Origin: an uncultured Rhodospirillaceae bacterium
GTDB lineage: Bacteria; Pseudomonadota; Alphaproteobacteria; Rhodospirillales; Rhodospirillaceae
DNA length: 64,000 nucleotides
Assembly: GCA_943787205.1 (NCBI GenBank)
Contig: CALSLN010000017.1
Span: 1-64,000, forward strand
Reading direction: 5' to 3'
Under the pieces are notes generated by a model. It was not told where the DNA came from, ran no database searches, and saw only the letters and a list, made by a program, of their open reading frames with translations. This document shows positions 27,299 through 36,085 of this stretch, one piece after another. Numbering within the stretch: position 1 is the stretch's first letter; the number at the start of each line of letters is the position of its first letter. The translations under genes were made by a program, and so were the position numbers.

Positions 27299-27361
27299 CG
27301 TCTGGGCACCAAAAAACCAGCATTTAAGCTGTTTCGACACCATCACAAGTGCGTTGATCGT

Positions 27362-27391
27362 TTGACCCTGGACGCATCGCTAATATATAAA
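27362..27391 (+). promoter_or_regulatory. Putative sigma-70 promoter of the type I secretion tolC
   Basis: TTGACC (27362-27367) and TATAAA (27386-27391) are 18 bases apart. Transcription would start near 27398, which would put the ATG at 27412 very close to the 5' end and favours the TTG at 27448 as the true start. Judged by eye only. Confidence 0.45.
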
Positions 27392-27411
27392 ATCTGGAGT
27401 AAAGTTCATAA

Positions 27412-28749
27412 ATGTTCGCGTGTTGCGAGCAGCCTGGGGACCGTATTTTGACCACTAATAAATACAAACTACTCGCGGTGGCTGCCGTATCCATGTGCTC
27501 CGTGGAGCAGAGCCTCGCCGCTCCCCTTCAAGATGAACTAGCTGATCTCGTTCGTAGTCACCCCTTGATCCAATCAAACAGATTTCAGGTCCAATCTGCC
27601 GAACAAGATGTTCGTGCTGCGCTGGCTCCCTATCTACCCACCGTCGACCTAACGGCTGACGCAGGCCAAGAACGCATCAGTACGGCAGCCTTTCGATCGA
27701 CACCAAATGGACCAGTGGAAAACGGGACAGAAACATGGGGACTATCGTTAACTCAGAATGTTTATGATGGCGGACTTAAATCGTCCGGCCGTCGCTCGTC
27801 TAAGCTCCAACGTGACGTCGCCGACATCACGCTCACAAGTGTGCGTCAAAGCGTCATGTTTGAAGGCATAACGTCTTACCTCGATGTCTTACGTCAATCT
27901 CAATTGCTCGATCTCTCTGGTCAGAACGAAGACAACATTCGCAGACAACTCAATCTAGAAGATGAACGTGTCCGCCGTGGCTCAGGCATTGCAGTCGATG
28001 TGCTTCAAGCAAAGTCGCGTCTGCAGATTGCGCTGGAACGAAAAGTCTTCGTACAAGGTGCCCAAATTGATGCTCGCAGTCGTTACCTGCAAGTCTTTGA
28101 TCGCGCACCAGACGCAGCAACGATGCTGATGCCTGCTCCGCCAAATCAATTGCTTCCGAAGAACCTCGACGACGCTATTGGTGTTGCTTTAGCTGAAAAT
28201 CCAGCCATCAAATCTGGACAACGGCAGATAGAAATTGCTGATCAAAATCGTGAAGGTGTGGTCTCAGAATATTACCCAACCATTGATGTGGTTGCTGAGG
28301 GGAATTACGAAGACGACTTTAACGGCGTGCCGGGTATTCGTCGGGACTATTCCGTAAAAGTCAGAGCAAACTGGAATATCTTTAATGGCTTGAGCACCAA
28401 GTCCAGAACAAAGGGTGCTGCATACACCTACCAGGCACGGCAAAGCGACTACGTTCAAACACGCCGTAAAATCGAAGAACAAACCCGCCTCGCATGGCAA
28501 TCACTCATGACTGCACGCGAACGTGTTGAACTTCTCGACAACGCCGTGAACATTGCGGCCGAAGTTTTTGAATCACGGGAACGTCTTCGGGAATCAGGCA
28601 AGGAAACAGCATTGAACGTTCTGGATGCTGAAAATGAAGTCTTCAGTGCCCGTATCAATTATACGAACGCGCTATTTGACTCCCGGGTCGCGTCCTATCA
28701 GCTACTTCTTGCGATGGGTCGGTTAGATCAGGTCTCTGGTAGACGCTAA
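27412..28749 (+). CDS. TolC family type I secretion outer-membrane protein
   Basis: Up to 445 residues. The ATG at 27412 is listed, but the in-frame TTG at 27448 is attractive: GGGGA lies seven bases before it, it begins the signal TTNKYKLLAVAAVSM directly (cleavage near SLAA), and a promoter-like pair at 27362-27391 leaves little leader for the ATG. Two TolC repeats are visible: LVRSHPLIQSNRFQVQSAEQ in the first half and GVALAENPAIKSGQRQIEIA in the second, with LRESGKETALNVLDAENEVF near the end. This differs from the 24570 tolC and, with the ABC and HlyD genes at 31315 and 33155, completes a type I exporter. The cyclase gene lies between them on the opposite strand. Confidence 0.87.
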   Translation: MFACCEQPGDRILTTNKYKLLAVAAVSMCSVEQSLAAPLQDELADLVRSHPLIQSNRFQVQSAEQDVRAALAPYLPTVDLTADAGQERISTAAFRSTPNGPVENGTETWGLSLTQNVYDGGLKSSGRRSSKLQRDVADITLTSVRQSVMFEGITSYLDVLRQSQLLDLSGQNEDNIRRQLNLEDERVRRGSGIAVDVLQAKSRLQIALERKVFVQGAQIDARSRYLQVFDRAPDAATMLMPAPPNQLLPKNLDDAIGVALAENPAIKSGQRQIEIADQNREGVVSEYYPTIDVVAEGNYEDDFNGVPGIRRDYSVKVRANWNIFNGLSTKSRTKGAAYTYQARQSDYVQTRRKIEEQTRLAWQSLMTARERVELLDNAVNIAAEVFESRERLRESGKETALNVLDAENEVFSARINYTNALFDSRVASYQLLLAMGRLDQVSGRR

Positions 28750-28777
28750 GACTTCAGCCAGTCTGTAGAATAAATTC

Positions 28778-31171
28778 TTACTTGCTCGTAGCGACGAACA
28801 CGCCGTCCCAGTCTGAAGGCTCTGGATTTTCGCGATACTCAACAATACGCTCTTCAAGAAGTTCGTAAAATCCAGGAACTTCTGAAACAAGGCCTTTACC
28901 TGCCATCGCCGCAATCTTTGTCCGTGCCTCATCTAGTGATGCAGCAACCGTGCCCCAGTCCTGTTGGCGATATTCCATCAGCATTCTGTCGTGAGTTGCC
29001 TTGAGCGATACAAAGTCTGGATCGAGCGCAAGTTTATCGTCCCCAACGAGACCATGAATTCGAACGGCCTCTGTCTTACCCTTCACCTTAATAAGGTCGA
29101 GTTCTAGTGAAGCATAATCGGGTGCCAGCGCCATCGTATTGTCACCAATAACAATGGTGACACGATAGGTTTTAGATTGCCCTTCTAGACGAGATGCCAG
29201 GTTCACATTGTCGCCAAGAACAGAGTAGTCGAACCTTTGCTCAGACCCCATGTTTCCAACGCAAGCCTCCCCGGAATTTAGTCCAATGCCAATCTTAATG
29301 GGGCGGTGCTCACGCTCTTGTTCAATGGCTTCTCTCTCGAGTTCATCATTAAGAAGCTTTAGATCATCGACCATAAGCAATGCCGACTGACAGGCGTCCC
29401 GGGCGTGATCTTCATCGAGAAGCGGCGCATTCCAGAACGCCATGATGCAATCCCCCATGTACTTATCGATCGTACCGCTGTTGGCCAAAATCAAATTTGT
29501 CATGGGCGTTAAAAACCGATTGATCAAACGCGTAAGGCCCTGAGCATCGAACAGCTCAGAGATAGACGTGAACCCACGCACGTCACAAAACATGAAGGTC
29601 ATCTCGCGCATCTCGCCACCAAGCGAGAGTTGATCCGGGTCATCCGCCAATTTTTTGACCAAGTCTGGAGACAAATACTGGCCAAAAGCGGAGCGCACTT
29701 GCTTTCGTTGCGCCTCTTCACGAATAAATGCCGCGTAGGTTAAGAAGCCATAGAACAGGATCGCAACGATAATCGGGAAGCCCGGGTCCCAAAGCTCTAA
29801 CCGTGTTGAATAGGCATTCCACGAGAACCAAATGACGAAAGCCGTACCACCCATAAAAAACCACATGGATATTCTGGCGCCAAGCAGCGGTGTCACAACA
29901 ATCATTAGGATACCGATAAGGATTGCCGCCAGCACTTCGTAACCATCGGCTATCGGCAACCGCGTAAGCTGGGTGCCGTTTAAAACGTTCTCAATAATGT
30001 TGGCGTGCACCTCCACCCCGGGAAGCACCGGGTCTAGCGGTGTGGACCGAACATCAAATAGGCCTTGAGATGAAGTCCCGATCAGCGCGATTTTACCCTC
30101 TATTCGGCTTCTGTCGACGCGATCACCAAGCACGCCAGCAGCGGGAACATAATTCGCTTTGTATTGGCTGTGTGGGGTGTAATAGACCCAAACACGAGCA
30201 TTCCGATCAACATCGATTTCAATATTTTCTCTGACCGGACGGAGCTTTTGCAGAATAATCCGCTGCAACCCATCGTTTTCATCTGTCTCAACAATCACAT
30301 TTCTCGCACCCAAGTGTACGCGAATGCTTTCAAGAGAAAGAGAAGGGAAAATTCCGTTGGGACTGGCAACAGCCATCGACACTCGACGAACGATCCCATC
30401 CAAACGATCTTCTGCAACACTAAAGACCCCTCGCCCTGTCGCAGCGCGATCAAGAACTTCAAGATTGCGCAATATGAATGGATGGTCTTCAAGCCACGGC
30501 CTGGGGTTAGCTCCTAGTTCTCCCCGAATGGATGACTTCGTATAGCCAGGGTCAGACCGCGCTACTGAAAGTGGTGTGTGCCCTGTCACAACGATCTTGC
30601 TTTTCTTGATCGCTGCCGCGAACACATCATCGTTCGTCGGCATGGCCTTCAACGTATTACGCGTCTCGTCCGTAATACCTTCAATATTATCAGCCAAATT
30701 AGCAATCGAGGTTGTGTCGCTTTCTGGAAAAACAATATCGAACGCGACAGCAGTCGCCCCCAGAGCCGTAAGTTTTTCGACGAGTTCGGCCCAACGATCT
30801 CTCGGCCAGGGCCATTGCCCAAATTCATCCAGACTGCCTTCGTCCAAATCGACAATAACGACTTGTCCAGAGTCTCCCATGAACGGTCGCGGCTTGATGT
30901 TCTGATAGGTGTCAAACGTCTTGGCACGGATTAGACGGAGCAGCTCCGGGTCTTCGTTGCGAATCCACACAAGCCCAATCAGCGCGAGTAATGTGGTTAA
31001 GCGTCCTGTTTGAATGAGAGAGCGGTTAAACCAGCGCCACCACCACCGGATTGAAATAAACCGACCGAGGTCCATCCATGTGAGAGCAGCACGAACACGC
31101 CCGCCTGAGTGCGGTGAACCGCCTCCGTCAGCCAAATCGTCGCCGGATTTCGTCAGTGTATCGTCTCTCAC
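28778..31171 (-). CDS. CHASE2-domain adenylate/guanylate cyclase
   Basis: 797 residues. One N-terminal membrane segment (about 48-65) precedes a large extracytoplasmic CHASE2 sensor domain (about 70-400, with VIVDLDEGSLDEFGQWPWPR and KIALIGTSSQGLFDVRSTPL). Three membrane helices follow (about 405-485), then a class III cyclase domain: metal Asp in MFCDVRGFTSISE, the second in YMGDCIMAFWNAP, and the catalytic Asn and Arg in LGDNVNLASRLEG. It should make cAMP (or cGMP) in response to an unknown periplasmic signal. It lies on the strand opposite the type I secretion genes. An MBL-fold hydrolase, a fold that includes class II cyclic nucleotide phosphodiesterases, is at 34453. Confidence 0.9.
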   Translation of the reverse strand: MRDDTLTKSGDDLADGGGSPHSGGRVRAALTWMDLGRFISIRWWWRWFNRSLIQTGRLTTLLALIGLVWIRNEDPELLRLIRAKTFDTYQNIKPRPFMGDSGQVVIVDLDEGSLDEFGQWPWPRDRWAELVEKLTALGATAVAFDIVFPESDTTSIANLADNIEGITDETRNTLKAMPTNDDVFAAAIKKSKIVVTGHTPLSVARSDPGYTKSSIRGELGANPRPWLEDHPFILRNLEVLDRAATGRGVFSVAEDRLDGIVRRVSMAVASPNGIFPSLSLESIRVHLGARNVIVETDENDGLQRIILQKLRPVRENIEIDVDRNARVWVYYTPHSQYKANYVPAAGVLGDRVDRSRIEGKIALIGTSSQGLFDVRSTPLDPVLPGVEVHANIIENVLNGTQLTRLPIADGYEVLAAILIGILMIVVTPLLGARISMWFFMGGTAFVIWFSWNAYSTRLELWDPGFPIIVAILFYGFLTYAAFIREEAQRKQVRSAFGQYLSPDLVKKLADDPDQLSLGGEMREMTFMFCDVRGFTSISELFDAQGLTRLINRFLTPMTNLILANSGTIDKYMGDCIMAFWNAPLLDEDHARDACQSALLMVDDLKLLNDELEREAIEQEREHRPIKIGIGLNSGEACVGNMGSEQRFDYSVLGDNVNLASRLEGQSKTYRVTIVIGDNTMALAPDYASLELDLIKVKGKTEAVRIHGLVGDDKLALDPDFVSLKATHDRMLMEYRQQDWGTVAASLDEARTKIAAMAGKGLVSEVPGFYELLEERIVEYRENPEPSDWDGVFVATSK

Positions 31172-31314
31172 TGCGCCTCCCTGGCGCTCAGCCTCTGATC
31201 AGACCTCACCCTAACTGGTCCGAGCACAACGGAACAGGAGATTCCCGTCTTGATAATCCGTCTGCCCCTGTTAGCGATCTATCAATTAGGCTTAAAAAAG
31301 GCTAATTATCAGCC

Positions 31315-33132
31315 ATGTCCGAGACAAATGGCCCAGTTCCCAATTTTCTAGGCACGCCCGAGCGCGTGTGGCTCAAAGACTTTCTTGAGCCGCTTCGTCC
31401 TATGTTTAAAGAAGTCCTGGTCGTTTCCCTCTTCGTCAATCTGCTTGCGGTCGCAGTGCCGGTTTTCGTTCTTCAGGTTTATGACCGGGTGGTCTTCCAC
31501 CAGGGCATGACCACATTGCAAGGACTAGTCATTGGGATGGCACTCGTCATTGCATTTGATTTCGTCCTGCGGCAGACAAGAACAAAAGTCATGCAAAGCG
31601 TGGCCCTGCGCATTGATGTCGCAGTCGGGCGCAAGTTATTTGAAAAAATCATGGCGTTGCCCCTACGAAGCCTTGAAAGTCGCCCGGCATCCTATTGGCA
31701 GTTATTGTTTCGTGACGTCGAAGCCGTGCGAAACACATTGTCAGGTGCGTCGGCGATCTTGTGTGCTGATCTGCCGTTCGCAATCCTGTTCCTCACCGTT
31801 GTCTTTCTTATCGCCTGGCCGGTCGCGTGGGTGTTGGTCATTGCCTTTGCCATTTTCCTCGCCTTAGCCTGGCGCTCGGGGAAAACCGTCGCAGCCGCCG
31901 CTGCAGAAGAGAAAACGAAAGTGATCAGCCGAGACGGGTTAATCGCTGAAATGATTATGGGCCGGAGTACGATGAAGGCCCTCGCGATGGCCGATCATAT
32001 TCGCCCATTATGGGAAGACCGCCAGGCCGAAGCAATTGAGCAATCCCTGATCCGGGGAACAAAGACCGACACGTTCGTAAACGCGGGGCATGGCCTGACC
32101 ATGTTCACCACCGTTGCCATGACAACGGTGGGCGCCGTCGCAATTATGAACCAAGAACTCACAATTGGCGGTCTAATTGCTGCAAACATGCTAAGTGGAC
32201 GCTTACTCGGTCCGCTCAATCAGTTGGTCGGAGCATGGAGAAACTTCGTCTCATTCGGCCAATCTGTTGACCGGCTAGGTGCAACTTTTGCAGAGCAAGA
32301 AGACAAATCAGAGAGCAGCATTTCTCTTGCACGCCCCAAGGGACGCCTGACCTTTGAAGATGTATCGTTTAGGTATTCAGAAAAATCCCCCGCTGTAGTC
32401 GATGCAGTTAAGCTCGATATCGCCGCTGGTGGGGTTACCGCGATCATGGGCAGCAACGGCAGCGGCAAAACAACACTGCTAAAATTGCTATTGGGCCTAT
32501 ACGAACCAGTCAACGGGCGTGTTCTTCTAGATGGCGCCGACATTAAACAATTTTCACGGAAAGATCTTGCTGGCTGGATCGGATATGCACCGCAGGAATG
32601 TGTTCTGTTTAATGGCACTGTCAGAGACAATATAGCTCAGACTTCACCTCAAGCATCCGACAACGAAATAATTCAAGCGGCCAAGTTAGCCCAGGCGCAT
32701 AGCATGGTCGTCGACCTGCCAGATGGCTATGACACGGCTGTCGGTGAAGGTGGCGCGCTGTTGTCTGGCGGTATGCGCCAGCGCATTGCCATCGCACGGG
32801 CAGTCGTTGGTAACCCGCCAGTGATTGTCATGGACGAACCATCGGGAAGTCTCGACAAAGACGCTGAGGCAGCCTTACAGCTAACACTTGTCGAGCTTGG
32901 CAAAACTCACACCGTTATACTCGTAACGCATAGCCCTGTTCTTTTGCAGGCATGCAATAACGTCGTCATCATGGACCACGGTCGCATTCGCGCCGCAGGT
33001 CCAACACAAAAAGTCATGGCGGCTATGTCAAAGACCCAAGCAAACGCACAAGACCCCGCAAAAGGGATTCCCGTCAACGTCAAACGCACCGAACCCACGG
33101 CGCAGGCGCGGCTGACGCGCTCGGCTGAATAA
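31315..33132 (+). CDS. Type I secretion ABC exporter (LapB/HlyB-like)
   Basis: 605 residues: a six-helix membrane domain (about 35-320, for example FVNLLAVAVPVFVLQVYDRV) and a C-terminal ATPase with Walker A MGSNGSGKTTLLKLL (about 378-392), signature LSGGMRQRIAIARA, Walker B VIVMDEPSGSLD and the switch His in LVTHSPV. There is no N-terminal C39 peptidase, and the C39-like domain of HlyB is not apparent either. It drives one-step export of unfolded proteins from cytoplasm to exterior with the HlyD adaptor 22 bases downstream and a TolC channel. No RTX-type substrate with GGxGxD repeats is in the window, so the cargo is elsewhere. Confidence 0.9.
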   Translation: MSETNGPVPNFLGTPERVWLKDFLEPLRPMFKEVLVVSLFVNLLAVAVPVFVLQVYDRVVFHQGMTTLQGLVIGMALVIAFDFVLRQTRTKVMQSVALRIDVAVGRKLFEKIMALPLRSLESRPASYWQLLFRDVEAVRNTLSGASAILCADLPFAILFLTVVFLIAWPVAWVLVIAFAIFLALAWRSGKTVAAAAAEEKTKVISRDGLIAEMIMGRSTMKALAMADHIRPLWEDRQAEAIEQSLIRGTKTDTFVNAGHGLTMFTTVAMTTVGAVAIMNQELTIGGLIAANMLSGRLLGPLNQLVGAWRNFVSFGQSVDRLGATFAEQEDKSESSISLARPKGRLTFEDVSFRYSEKSPAVVDAVKLDIAAGGVTAIMGSNGSGKTTLLKLLLGLYEPVNGRVLLDGADIKQFSRKDLAGWIGYAPQECVLFNGTVRDNIAQTSPQASDNEIIQAAKLAQAHSMVVDLPDGYDTAVGEGGALLSGGMRQRIAIARAVVGNPPVIVMDEPSGSLDKDAEAALQLTLVELGKTHTVILVTHSPVLLQACNNVVIMDHGRIRAAGPTQKVMAAMSKTQANAQDPAKGIPVNVKRTEPTAQARLTRSAE

Positions 33133-33154
33133 CCAAAGAAGTTCTGGAAAAACC

Positions 33155-34444
33155 ATGAGCCAACTCGACGACCTCATAGAGCACAATACAGCGCCAAGCT
33201 GGCGGCTTGTTGCCTATGTCATCATGGGGCTCCTTGGCTTGTTTCTTTTGTGGTCCGCATTTGCGAGCCTAGACGAAGTTGCCGTCGCGCCTGGCGAGGT
33301 TGTTCCTCAAGGACGTGTAAAAACCATTCAGCATTTGGAAGGTGGCATCATTGACGAACTCTTTGTTCGGGACGGTGACACCGTGCGCGCCAACACGCCT
33401 TTAGTCCAATTGGATCTTGCAGGAACCGTGACCAACCTCGAAGAATTACAGGTTCGGCGCGACGGATACTTAATTAGAAAGGCCCGGTTACTCGCAGAGG
33501 CAAATGGCACTGCCCTCACCCTACCCACAGACCTGGTGCCTGGTATGGACAACATCATTGACGCTGAGCGAGAGGCCTATGATGCACGCTCGCGCGAACT
33601 AAACAGCACCCGCGCCGTCCTGGAAGGCCAAGCCCTGCAACGGCAACAAGACGTTCGCGAAGTCGAGGCCCGACTAAAAGGCATTCGAACCAACGTTGGA
33701 CTTGCACGTCAACGGCTAGACATGTCTGCCGACCTTCTTAAAGACAAGTTGCAGTCGCCAATGGAGCATCTGCAAATCGAGAGTGAAGTTGAAAGCTTCG
33801 AAGGTGAAATTGCCGCCCTTACCGAGGCCCTTCCCCGCGCGCAAGCAGCAATGGACGAAGCCTTGGAGCGCATCCAAGAACTTGATCTCCGGTTCGCGCG
33901 CGAAGCCCGAGAACAAATGGGCGAGAACGAAATGGCAATCGCTCGGACACGAGAATTGTTAGCAACAGCCGATGATCAACAAACTCGGACCACGATCCGA
34001 AGCCCAATCGTCGGCGTCGTAAAGAACATGCGTTACACGACCATTGGTGGGGTTGTACGTCCAGGTGAACCCATCCTAGATATTGTGCCTTCTGAAGATA
34101 CACTCATCGTTGAAGCTCGCCTTAATCCCATGGACCGTGGTTTCGTCCAAGAAGGGCAAAGCGCGATCATAAAAATCGACACATATGATTTTGTTCGTTA
34201 CGGCGGAATCGACGGTGAAGTCGTTTCCGTCGCCCCAGACTCAACCGTGCCCGATAACGCGCCACCCTATTTCAAAGTTGTGATTAAAACAGCCCAACCA
34301 TGGCTGGGCGACGAAGCTGATGGCTTTTTGATTTCCCCTGGAATGGGTGCAACCGTAGACATTCACACCGGCACAAAGTCCGTCATGGACTATCTCATCA
34401 AGCCAGTCTTGAAGTTAAAGCACGAAGCATTCCGAGAGCGTTAA
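33155..34444 (+). CDS. HlyD family type I secretion membrane-fusion protein
   Basis: 429 residues. A short cytoplasmic N-terminus leads into one membrane helix (about 20-38, VAYVIMGLLGLFLLWSAF). A lipoyl/barrel half-motif follows (VAPGEVVPQGRVKTIQHLEG and GGIIDELFVRDGDTV), then a long alpha-helical hairpin (about 100-285, strongly charged coiled coil), then the second half IRSPIVGVVKNMRYTTIGGV and a beta domain with VEARLNPMDRGFVQEGQSAI. This is the standard type I adaptor bridging the ABC exporter and TolC. It follows the ABC gene by 22 bases on one transcript. It converges with the MBL hydrolase, eight bases away. Confidence 0.92.
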   Translation: MSQLDDLIEHNTAPSWRLVAYVIMGLLGLFLLWSAFASLDEVAVAPGEVVPQGRVKTIQHLEGGIIDELFVRDGDTVRANTPLVQLDLAGTVTNLEELQVRRDGYLIRKARLLAEANGTALTLPTDLVPGMDNIIDAEREAYDARSRELNSTRAVLEGQALQRQQDVREVEARLKGIRTNVGLARQRLDMSADLLKDKLQSPMEHLQIESEVESFEGEIAALTEALPRAQAAMDEALERIQELDLRFAREAREQMGENEMAIARTRELLATADDQQTRTTIRSPIVGVVKNMRYTTIGGVVRPGEPILDIVPSEDTLIVEARLNPMDRGFVQEGQSAIIKIDTYDFVRYGGIDGEVVSVAPDSTVPDNAPPYFKVVIKTAQPWLGDEADGFLISPGMGATVDIHTGTKSVMDYLIKPVLKLKHEAFRER

Positions 34445-34452
34445 ATTGGCCG

Positions 34453-35280
34453 TTATAGGCCAGGCGTTAGAATCATATGTTCGCGAGCAACGAGCGCTCC
34501 GTCCCACATCTCTCTCGCCTTCTGTTCAATATCCCGCATGAAATCATCGTTGTGATCTGGGTCATGATGGAAGATGGCCATTTGTTTCACGCCAGCAAGT
34601 TTGCAAAGGCGTATGCCTTCTTCCCACGTCGAGTGACCCCAGCCGATTTTTTCCGGGAACTCTTCATCCGTGTACGTAGAATCATAAATGACGAGATCTG
34701 CGCCCTCAATGAGAGACAGCACCATCTGATCCGGCTTCCCGATGACGTGCTCTGTATCTGTCACGTAGCAAATCGATTTACCATCGTGCTCAATTCGATA
34801 TCCGGTCGCACCGTTAGGATGATTCAGCGGCTTAGTAATCAGATTGACGCCAGGATAAAGCTCCCAGTTTTCGCCCGCATGGAAGTCAACAAAATCCAGT
34901 TCAGCCTGCAGCGCCTCTAGTGGCACTGGGAATGTGGGGTTCGACATCTGATTTGCGAGCACATTCTCAATGCCGCCATGGTCAGACAAGTGGCCTGCGT
35001 GAATTGAGAAATGGCTGTTGGCCATAAAGGTCGGGCCAAAGAAGGGAAAGCCGTTAATGTGATCCCAGTGCGTGTGAGTCAAAAGGATGACCCCATCTTT
35101 TACACCGTCTCGGATAAACTCGAATCCCAGCTGACGAATACCAGTTCCAGCATCAAGAATAATACGCTTGTCGCCAGCGAACACCTCGAGACAGCTCGTA
35201 TTGCCGCCATACACCACATGCTGCGGCGAAGGGCACGCGATGCTCCCTCGAACCCCCCAAAACTTAACTGCCAGCGTCAT
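34453..35280 (-). CDS. MBL-fold metallo-hydrolase
   Basis: 275 residues of the metallo-beta-lactamase fold. It opens with VKFWGVRGSIACPSP and YGGNTSCLEV, a subgroup hallmark, followed by LDAGTGIRQLG. The metal-binding THTHWDH is at about residues 68-74, with later ligands in NHPNGATGYRIEH, CYVTDTEH and the terminal FHHDPDH. This subgroup includes proteins annotated as class II cAMP phosphodiesterase-like or PhnP/RNase Z-like. Being next to the type I secretion genes and near the CHASE2 cyclase, it might degrade the cyclase product, but this is inference only. It has no signal, so it is cytoplasmic. Confidence 0.82.
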   Translation of the reverse strand: MTLAVKFWGVRGSIACPSPQHVVYGGNTSCLEVFAGDKRIILDAGTGIRQLGFEFIRDGVKDGVILLTHTHWDHINGFPFFGPTFMANSHFSIHAGHLSDHGGIENVLANQMSNPTFPVPLEALQAELDFVDFHAGENWELYPGVNLITKPLNHPNGATGYRIEHDGKSICYVTDTEHVIGKPDQMVLSLIEGADLVIYDSTYTDEEFPEKIGWGHSTWEEGIRLCKLAGVKQMAIFHHDPDHNDDFMRDIEQKAREMWDGALVAREHMILTPGL

Positions 35281-35602
35281 GCGTTCTAGATCCGTTTGCG
35301 AAAGTGATCGGCTACGATCTCTAATCGACTATGCCCGAAATGCCCCTCTGGCAATAACGAGAATTTGTAACATGTTGTATTCTATGACCGTACTACTAAT
35401 CCGTAAAAGGTTTCGACCTATGACAACTATTAAATCATTACGAGAAATATTCAACCTAGGGGACCAAATAGTACAAATCACCCACCTGACCAAATAAGCC
35501 GGTTATTCATAGTATCCAAGTCCTGTGGCCTAAACGTGATTTTAAGTCCGAGCGACGTGGCACCCGCCGCAAATCTACCCACCAACACCGCAGGTTTTTG
35601 GA
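35281..35602. other. Gap upstream of the MBL hydrolase
   Basis: No gene seen in these 322 bases. A 25-codon frame at about 35420-35497 (plus strand) is too short and featureless to claim. The region must contain the minus-strand promoter of the MBL gene and the end of the gcrA transcript, but no clear hairpin with a T-run is visible. Confidence 0.4.
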
Positions 35603-35983
35603 TTATGCAGCGCTTTCGCCACGGTTCTTGTTCGAACCAACATAAGCCGCTGCACAATGTTCTGCGCAATAGGGCTTAGTCTGGAAAATTGGCTTTCCAC
35701 AGAAATGGAAGTTTTCTTCTTTTGGATCTCCGATCGGCCAACGACAGGTCATCGTCGTCAAATTGGCAAGGGTGTAAACCTTGGCCTCTTCCTTCTTCGG
35801 CTCAGCTTTCTTGCCAGCCCTACGAATAGGCGACGGGCGGCTTTTCAAGCCAAGACGATGCGCCTTTCCGACAACGGCGTTCTTTGATACCCCAAGACGC
35901 TTACCGATCTCACCGGTCGTTAAACCCTCTGACCAAAGCTTTTTTAGCTTGGAAATACGATCATCTGTCCATACATCAGGCAT
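35603..35983 (-). CDS. gcrA: GcrA cell-cycle regulator
   Basis: 126 residues. The N-terminal DNA-binding domain (about 4-45) reads VWTDDRISKLKKLWSEGLTT and GEIGKRLGVSKNAVVGKAHR, diagnostic of GcrA. A basic Lys/Glu/Ala linker follows. The C-terminal part has the conserved CRWPIGDP and FHFCGKPI with paired Cys, then YCAEHCAAAY, which binds sigma-70 in characterised GcrA. In Alphaproteobacteria GcrA acts with RNA polymerase at promoters bearing methylated GANTC sites, linking transcription to replication and CcrM methylation. Length is somewhat below the 170 or so of Caulobacter because of a shorter linker. It is a single-gene unit here. Confidence 0.93.
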   Translation of the reverse strand: MPDVWTDDRISKLKKLWSEGLTTGEIGKRLGVSKNAVVGKAHRLGLKSRPSPIRRAGKKAEPKKEEAKVYTLANLTTMTCRWPIGDPKEENFHFCGKPIFQTKPYCAEHCAAAYVGSNKNRGESAA

Positions 35984-36085
35984 GAGTTACCTCGGAATTG
36001 GGCTAAAAAAGTAGTGCTATAAGGCGGAAAGGCTGGGGAACATACCGACACCGTGTTCAGGTGTCCAGAATAGGAACGTCGACGA

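Noticed and set aside
26971-27312. Frames across the tRNA pair
   Set aside because: The tRNA genes account for this sequence completely.
27095-27411. tRNA-associated integrated element
   Set aside because: No integrase follows and no repeat of the tRNA 3' ends was seen downstream.
31315-34444. RTX-type secreted substrate for the type I exporter
   Set aside because: No GGxGxD repeats or typical C-terminal secretion signal were found in any gene of the window.
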